Shown piece by piece: positions 15,483 to 20,088 of a stretch of 20,088 bases of DNA. Every line of letters begins with the position of its first letter. Position 1 is the stretch's first letter. Where the stretch lies: NCBI GenBank assembly GCA_964400545.1, contig CAYNUG010000033.1:1-20088 (forward strand), given 5' to 3'. The notes beneath the pieces are model-generated. The model saw only the letters and a list, made by a program, of their open reading frames with translations, had not been told where the DNA came from and did no database searches. A program made the position numbers and the translations under genes. This DNA is from UBA647 sp964400545 (lineage in GTDB: Bacteria; Acidobacteriota; Aminicenantia; UBA2199).

Positions 15483-17757
15483 TTTCAGAATTCTCCTTAA
15501 AATCAAAACCCGGATATGATATCCTCATGTGATAAATTGAAGACAGTTTTTTAAGAAAAGCATTCCCGATCGTATTGAGAGATTTAAAGGTTAAGCCTTC
15601 ACAATCATCAAATTGTTTTTCCTCAACATTTGAATCGATGATCTTCTGAATTACATTTCTTATTTCTTCTTCATTAGGAGAAGACAGGCTTTTTGATGCA
15701 GCTTCAACCTGATCAGCAAGCATAACAATGGCATTCTCAATATTCTTGGGTTTTTCTCCGGGATATCTGAACAGATTTTTATCAACCTCATCCTGATTTC
15801 CTGAAGAATTGGAAACAGCTTTTTCATAAAAAAATCTGACAAGTTTGGTTCCGTGGTGCTGATTTATAGCTGAAGATATATTTTCTGACAATTTAAGTTC
15901 TTTAGCTCTTTCGATTCCGTTGTGTATATGTGAAATAATATTTTTTGCACTTTCCCTGGGAGTGAGATTCACATGAGGATTTTCATAAATGGCATGATTC
16001 TCGGTAAAAACCTGCGGATTATCGATCTTTCCTATATCATGATAGAGTGCCATTGCATTAAGAAGGAGTGGTGATAACCCGAGATCCAATGCAGCTGCTT
16101 CAGATAATGAAGAAACCATCTGAGAATGATGATAGGTTCCAGGAGCTTTTTCAAGCATTTCTCTGAAGATCGGCAGATTAAGATTAGTTAGTTCTACAAG
16201 TTTAAGTTCAGTAAGTAAATTGAATATCATTTCCCACAAAGGTATTATAAATCCTGCAATAACCGGTGCTGCAATGGCTGAGAAAGCTGCAATTCCTGCA
16301 AAAATGAGTATTTGTTCCGGGTTAGAAGAGCTTAATGTGAAATTGAATAGTATAAGAAACAGGAGATTGACAGGGAAAAGCCAGAAAATACTGGCCTTCA
16401 AAATAGGCGATCTTTTAAGTCTCTGGTAGTGTTCAATTCCAAAACTGACGGTTAAACTTCCTATCAGAATATAGAGAAAAAGAGTAAGATCCCATCCGGC
16501 AAGGATCGCACCTGAAATTGAATTTATGAAAGAAAAGATCACGGCACTTTGAATATTAAAGATAAATGCAATTATAAGAGGACCGAAGGTGAATGGAATT
16601 GAGTAATATATAATGCTATTCTCAATAGTTATTGAAGTAGAGATATCATTTAAGATCACAGGGAGTATAAACAAAAAAAGCCGGTAGATCAGCACACTCA
16701 ACAATAAAGTTATCATTGAGATGGAAGTGAGCTTCTGACCGTTAACTCCTTCAGATTCCCAGGAAATAAATAATTTGATAACAAAAAATAAGATCGGTCC
16801 CATAGAGAAAAGGATCAAAAAGAATAAAGGAAGTTTTCTCCCGCGTTCTTTTTCTTCTTTATAGATAAGATTTATTATTTTCAGATCTTCGCTTTTTATT
16901 ACATCGCCCTTACGGAGGATCACTCTCCCTTTTTTTAATTTGATTATTACAGGATTAATTTTTGATACGGCAAGAGACTCTTCCTCTTTTGTGAGGTTTG
17001 ATGAGAATACTAAATTTACATTTATAAACTCAAGAAAGATTGATGAAAGTAACTTTGATTCACTGGCGGAGAAATTTTGCTCATTTCGAAAATGGTCCCT
17101 GAGTTTTTCTTCAAGATCATTCAGGTCTAATAAATCTGCAACTTTCTGAATACGGGAGATGCCTGCTCTGTATTTTACTCTGATCGTGCCATCTTTGCTT
17201 TTTTTTGATCCCGCTTTTGAAGAAATTACACCTAAACGCTCAGTTCTGTCGAGAAAAAGAATAATTTTATCCAGATTGATCCGGGAGTGCATGTTCGATC
17301 TTAGAATTTTTTTGATATTTGATATAGATAAAGTAATTGCTGATTTTTCCTCTATAGAAATCTTTATTTTCTCAAGTGAATTTTTATTCCTGAAAAATTG
17401 TTTTCTTGCAATTCTAAGAAATTCGATCCAGTTGGTGATTAGTTCTATACAGTTCTTCTTGTGATCGGGTAGGAATTGATATACCGGTAATACTTCTTCA
17501 AATGCGATCTTCCGGTTTGCTTTTGTTTGTTCTTCATCAACAACTGTCAGATCTTCTCTGATAATTATATCATTTTGGATAATATCCCCAACAGTTAGTT
17601 TCGGATCATCGATTGATTTAATAGGTGGAACATACATTATATATGAAAGTAGAATCAGCATTAATAATCCGGAAATTATCGGGAAAATATATCCCTTTTT
17701 TAAGTGATCACCTGTTCCCGTAAGATGATCTTTTAAGAAGCTTAATTCAAATTTCAT
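15466..17757 (-). CDS. pgpH: Cyclic-di-AMP phosphodiesterase, 7TM-HD family (PgpH/YqfF-like)
   Basis: This encodes 763 residues. The order is: one membrane helix (about 20-43); a large extracytoplasmic 7TMR-HDED domain (about 45-310, with VGDIIQNDIIIREDLTVVDEE near its start and ILRKGDVI near its end); about seven membrane helices (310-500); and a cytoplasmic HD domain. The HD domain shows GTYHHSQMV, LYHDIGKID (His573-Asp574), NHAIYENPH and INQHHGT, all metal ligands of the family. In Listeria and other bacteria, PgpH hydrolyses c-di-AMP to pApA. Whether this organism makes c-di-AMP cannot be seen here, since no diadenylate cyclase gene is present. The ATG overlaps the phoH stop as ATGA, and AGAAGGA lies upstream, so the two are co-translated. 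Confidence 0.92.
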   Translation of the reverse strand: MKFELSFLKDHLTGTGDHLKKGYIFPIISGLLMLILLSYIMYVPPIKSIDDPKLTVGDIIQNDIIIREDLTVVDEEQTKANRKIAFEEVLPVYQFLPDHKKNCIELITNWIEFLRIARKQFFRNKNSLEKIKISIEEKSAITLSISNIKKILRSNMHSRINLDKIILFLDRTERLGVISSKAGSKKSKDGTIRVKYRAGISRIQKVADLLDLNDLEEKLRDHFRNEQNFSASESKLLSSIFLEFINVNLVFSSNLTKEEESLAVSKINPVIIKLKKGRVILRKGDVIKSEDLKIINLIYKEEKERGRKLPLFFLILFSMGPILFFVIKLFISWESEGVNGQKLTSISMITLLLSVLIYRLFLFILPVILNDISTSITIENSIIYYSIPFTFGPLIIAFIFNIQSAVIFSFINSISGAILAGWDLTLFLYILIGSLTVSFGIEHYQRLKRSPILKASIFWLFPVNLLFLILFNFTLSSSNPEQILIFAGIAAFSAIAAPVIAGFIIPLWEMIFNLLTELKLVELTNLNLPIFREMLEKAPGTYHHSQMVSSLSEAAALDLGLSPLLLNAMALYHDIGKIDNPQVFTENHAIYENPHVNLTPRESAKNIISHIHNGIERAKELKLSENISSAINQHHGTKLVRFFYEKAVSNSSGNQDEVDKNLFRYPGEKPKNIENAIVMLADQVEAASKSLSSPNEEEIRNVIQKIIDSNVEEKQFDDCEGLTFKSLNTIGNAFLKKLSSIYHMRISYPGFDFKENSENGQNS

Positions 17758-18695
17758 TCTTTTTCCTTCTCGTATGCTTTAATGATCTTTCTAACCAAAT
17801 GATGCCTGATCACATCTTTTTCTTTTAAGTATGCGATCTTTATCCCTTCAATCTTCTCAAGGATCTTTTTTGCGCGGAAAATACCCGATTTTTTTTTATC
17901 ATCAAGATCTATTTGAGTAATATCTGCAGTAACAATTACTCTTGAGTTTGATCCAAATCTGGTTAAGAACATTTGCATTTGAGAATTTGTTGTATTCTGA
18001 CCTTCGTCGAGAATTATAAAAGCATCATTTATTGTTCTTCCTCTCATATAAGCAAGAGGGGCGACTTCAATAATCTCTTTTTCAATTAATTCCGAAGTTT
18101 TCTCGAAACCTATAAGAGAATAAAGGGAATCGTATAAAGGTCTGAAATACGGATTTACCTTCTGCTGAATATCACCAGGGAGAAAACCGAGCTTTTCGCC
18201 TGCCTCAACAACAGGTCTCGTTAGTACGATCCGTTCCAGTTTTTTATATAGAAGATGATGAAGTGCAATTGCAACTGCTATAAAAGTTTTTCCTGTCCCC
18301 GCAGGACCGATGGCAAAAGTCAGATCATTCTCAAATGCAGCTCTGATATATTTTTTTTGGTTTAGGGTTTTAGGGAAAACACTTTTTCCGTTTATTAAGA
18401 TTTTTTGGGATTGAAGCAACTCTGTTTCGAGTAGATCAATATTTCCGTCTTTCACCATATTCAGGCCTATCTTAAGATCATTTCCATTAAAAGACGGCGA
18501 TATTTCTTCTATCTTAATTAGTGAATTGATAAATTTTTTCAGTAGCTTCCTTGTCTTAATATCACCCTCGAACATTATCTTATCGCCTCTGAGTGAAATT
18601 GGAACATTAAATATTTTTTCGATCTTTGATTGGTTTTTGTTAAGTAGCGTGAGGAGGTTTCCGGATTTGCTGGTTGGGATTGTTATCTCTTCCAT
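17754..18695 (-). CDS. phoH: PhoH-family ATPase
   Basis: This encodes 313 residues. The N-terminal KH-like region (1-110) is followed by the ATPase with Walker A GPAGTGKT (residues 130-137), LTRPVVEAGEKLGFLPGD, YMRGRTINDAFIILDEGQN (Walker B Asp230-Glu231) and VTADITQIDL. This is the YbeZ/PhoH-like branch, a cytoplasmic ATPase that works with YbeY and RNA; the operon phoH-pgpH-ybeY shows the same partnership. The gene has a near-perfect promoter about 25 bases upstream but no clear Shine-Dalgarno before the ATG (GAATTCATAATATG). Confidence 0.95.
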   Translation of the reverse strand: MEEITIPTSKSGNLLTLLNKNQSKIEKIFNVPISLRGDKIMFEGDIKTRKLLKKFINSLIKIEEISPSFNGNDLKIGLNMVKDGNIDLLETELLQSQKILINGKSVFPKTLNQKKYIRAAFENDLTFAIGPAGTGKTFIAVAIALHHLLYKKLERIVLTRPVVEAGEKLGFLPGDIQQKVNPYFRPLYDSLYSLIGFEKTSELIEKEIIEVAPLAYMRGRTINDAFIILDEGQNTTNSQMQMFLTRFGSNSRVIVTADITQIDLDDKKKSGIFRAKKILEKIEGIKIAYLKEKDVIRHHLVRKIIKAYEKEKE

Positions 18696-18719
18696 ATTAT
18701 GAATTCGATCTGTTTTGGG

Positions 18720-18748
18720 ATTATATTTCCGAATTGAACAAAAGTCAA
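18720..18748 (-). promoter_or_regulatory. Consensus sigma70 promoter of phoH-pgpH-ybeY
   Basis: Read on the minus strand: TTGACT (18748-18743), a 17-base spacer and TATAAT (18725-18720). The predicted leader is about 18 bases. It is back-to-back with the promoter of the gene at 18863 within a 167-base divergent intergenic region. Confidence 0.85.
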
Positions 18749-18801
18749 ATCATTTAAACATTTATTTGATTCAAACTATATTTAATATGTGAAAATCACT
18801 G

Positions 18802-18830
18802 TTTATGTATATAAGTATTTATGCTATAAT
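18802..18830 (+). promoter_or_regulatory. Extended -10 promoter of the membrane protein / citDE-like operon
   Basis: A perfect TATAAT (18825-18830) is preceded by TG one base upstream (TGCTATAAT), an extended -10 element. The -35 position holds only a weak TTTATG (18802-18807), 17 bases away. The start would be about 18837, giving a leader of roughly 26 bases with GAGGAA as Shine-Dalgarno. Confidence 0.75.
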
Positions 18831-18862
18831 CCAACAAGTTTCACTAAACAAATGAGGAATAA

Positions 18863-19447
18863 ATGCATGAAATTTTTGAAGAAATAACAAGACCTTCCTG
18901 GAAAAGAGTACGGTTTTGGATCACAGCTATTCTTTCAGTTCTCCTGGTTTCGTATTTTATCTATTTTAAGCTTGTTCTTGTTGACGGTGATTTGTCTGCG
19001 GAGGAACTTAAGTCTTCAGTAGAGTTTTTTAATATTTCCAGTCAATGGATAGAGAAGGGAAAAGTGGAAGATTCTGATTTTAAAGGGATAATAATGGTTC
19101 CTCAGATATCATTTCAGGTAAGAAATACTGGAAAGAAACTGATGAAAAATATCTATATTTTAGGTGTTTTCAGAAGGCTTTATATTGGGAAAGCAATGGG
19201 TGAAGGTTTCAGGATCACGATGAAAAAAGGTGTTTCTCCGGGTAAAGTAAGTGATATCATTATTATTAACTCTGCATTTGGTTACAGGACCAAATCTAAA
19301 GAGAGTTTCAAGAGAGTTTCTTCGGTTTGGGGGAAAACTCTTGTAGAAATTTATGTAAAATCCACCAGATCCCATCTTTTCTTCATTAAATCTTTTTATA
19401 TACGGCAGATTATTGAAGGAATGGCTAAAGAAGTCCGGATAAAATAA
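18863..19447 (+). CDS. Membrane-anchored protein of unknown function (possible FxLYD-like Ig fold)
   Basis: This encodes 194 residues that I do not recognise as a named family. The first 18 residues are charged and cytoplasmic, then one membrane helix follows (about 18-40, FWITAILSVLLVSYFIYFKL). The rest would be extracytoplasmic and beta-rich. Its features (VPQISFQVRNTGKKLMKNIYI, then GVFRR, and MKKGVSPGKVSDIII) follow the logic of FxLYD/DUF2393-like domains, in which 'V.NtG...l.nv.....f' and a 'l.pG..' turn mark an Ig-like sandwich. That comparison is from pattern only. GAGGAA sits 3 bases before the ATG. The CitD-CitE fusion gene begins 16 bases after the stop, so the two are probably co-transcribed, with no obvious functional link. 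Confidence 0.75.
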   Translation: MHEIFEEITRPSWKRVRFWITAILSVLLVSYFIYFKLVLVDGDLSAEELKSSVEFFNISSQWIEKGKVEDSDFKGIIMVPQISFQVRNTGKKLMKNIYILGVFRRLYIGKAMGEGFRITMKKGVSPGKVSDIIIINSAFGYRTKSKESFKRVSSVWGKTLVEIYVKSTRSHLFFIKSFYIRQIIEGMAKEVRIK

Positions 19448-19463
19448 TCAAAAAGGAGGACTA

Positions 19464-20088
19464 ATGTTCCCTGATGAATTTTCCGTTGGAAAACAAGGTG
19501 ATAATGTTCGCTCGGATTGTTGGGTAAGGATAAAAAGGAAATCCGAAGGTGGAAGACAGATCGAACTGAAAAGTAAAGTGTCAGAACTTTACGGACGATC
19601 AATTGAAAAACTGATAAATAAAATCCTGGATTTTTATGATATTTCCGACTGTGAACTGGAGATCATTGATCAGAGTGCTTTTCCTTTTGTGATAATGGCA
19701 AGAATTGAATCTGCAATCAGGGGGATAGGGCAGGATTTCGGAAAGAAATATTTGCCGGATCCTTATGGGGAAATCAAAGATCCTGTTCGGGATCGCCAGA
19801 GGAGGTCACGACTTTATCTTCCAGGAGATCAGCCTAAACTTTTCATAAATGCCGGAATTCACAAACCTGACGGAATAATATTAGATCTTGAAGATTCAGT
19901 TGCTCCCAAGTCAAAAGATTCTGCAAGACTTTTAGTAAGGAATGCTCTGCGTGCCGTTGATTTCTTTGAATCCGAAAGAATGGTCAGGATAAACCAGTTA
20001 CCTATGGGATTAGAAGACCTTGAAGAGATCATTCCCGAGAAGGTTGATCTTCTTCTATTACCGAAGATCGAATCTTCTGATCAGATCC
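19464..20088 (+). CDS. Fused citrate lyase acyl-carrier (CitD-like) and beta-subunit (CitE-like) protein (3' partial)
   Basis: The frame is open to the end of the window (208 residues seen). ATG at 19464 follows a strong AAGGAGG. Residues about 8-90 match CitD: a short lead, RSDCWVRI, IELKSKVSELYG, SIEKLINKILDFY, then FVIMARIESAIRG. After a linker, residue 114 onward matches the CitE/HpcH-HpaI aldolase fold: RSRLYLPGDQPKLF, PDGIILDLEDSVAPKSKDSAR, VRINQL and LLPKIES. CitD carries the phosphoribosyl-dephospho-CoA arm of citrate lyase; CitE cleaves citryl-ACP to acetyl-ACP and oxaloacetate. In this protein both would be one chain. The true substrate is unknown, because no citF, citC or citX gene is visible before the window ends. 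Confidence 0.85.
   Translation, partial: MFPDEFSVGKQGDNVRSDCWVRIKRKSEGGRQIELKSKVSELYGRSIEKLINKILDFYDISDCELEIIDQSAFPFVIMARIESAIRGIGQDFGKKYLPDPYGEIKDPVRDRQRRSRLYLPGDQPKLFINAGIHKPDGIILDLEDSVAPKSKDSARLLVRNALRAVDFFESERMVRINQLPMGLEDLEEIIPEKVDLLLLPKIESSDQI

Noticed and set aside
15483..15506. TTG at 15506 as the ybeY start
   Set aside because: The added residues contain the Shine-Dalgarno AAGGAG for the ATG at 15482 and do not resemble the YbeY N-terminus.
1..20088. CRISPR array, insertion sequence, integrase, prophage or defence module
   Set aside because: No regularly spaced repeats, terminal inverted repeats, transposase or phage proteins were found; codon use and composition look even across the window, and the tRNA gene has no adjoining integrase or repeated 3' end.
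1..20088. Sigma54 (-24/-12) promoters for PilR
   Set aside because: By eye I found no TGGCAC-N5-TTGC-like element upstream of any gene; a systematic matrix scan would be needed to exclude weak sites.

Overview
The window is about 20 kb of AT-rich (roughly one third G+C) bacterial DNA. Genes are tightly packed, and no gene-free stretch exceeds about 170 bases. A TonB-dependent receptor, a second outer-membrane barrel and a type IV pilus motor point to a didermic (Gram-negative) bacterium. The PilB-PilT-PilC-PilS-PilR order, the PilB motifs (Walker A ending KTNT, then TAENPVEF) and a small repeat protein recall Deltaproteobacteria, Acidobacteria/Aminicenantes and similar uncultured phyla, but the sequence alone does not fix the lineage. 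A run of ten Ns inside pilB suggests a draft or metagenome scaffold.

Layout. Bases 1-2567 (+): the 3' part of a UbiA-family prenyltransferase resembling decaprenyl-phosphate phosphoribosyltransferase, an unrecognised helical-repeat protein and an outer-membrane barrel. Bases 2609-9671 (+): a type IV pilus block with the extension ATPase (pilB), retraction ATPase (pilT), inner-membrane platform (pilC), sensor kinase (pilS) and response regulator (pilR). No pilin, pilMNOPQ or prepilin peptidase gene is in the window. Bases 9695-11816: maf (+) and purH (-), whose 3' ends overlap. Bases 11982-14862: a membrane-anchored lytic transglycosylase (+), a PspC-domain protein (-) and a TonB-dependent receptor (+). 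Bases 14912-14985: tRNA-Pro(CGG). Bases 15072-18695 (-): phoH-pgpH-ybeY, a conserved operon linking an ATPase, a c-di-AMP phosphodiesterase and an rRNA-maturation endoribonuclease. Bases 18863-20088 (+): a membrane-anchored protein of unknown function, then a gene, cut by the window end, that fuses a citrate lyase acyl-carrier (CitD-like) domain to a CitE-like lyase domain.

Regulation can be read unusually well. At least seven close matches to the housekeeping sigma-factor promoter with 17-base spacers are visible. Two of them, upstream of the barrel gene and of pilB, place the predicted transcript start on or within about two bases of the start codon, and neither gene has a Shine-Dalgarno sequence. 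Leaderless mRNAs are therefore likely. Other genes have clear Shine-Dalgarno sites, so both initiation modes seem to coexist.

Most genes are recognisable housekeeping or pilus genes. I found no CRISPR array, insertion sequence, phage or defence module. The most interesting items are the leaderless promoter layout, the CitD-CitE fusion with its shifted serine, the GSFTDA variant in PilR, the under-sized assembly gap in pilB and a strong excess of GATC.
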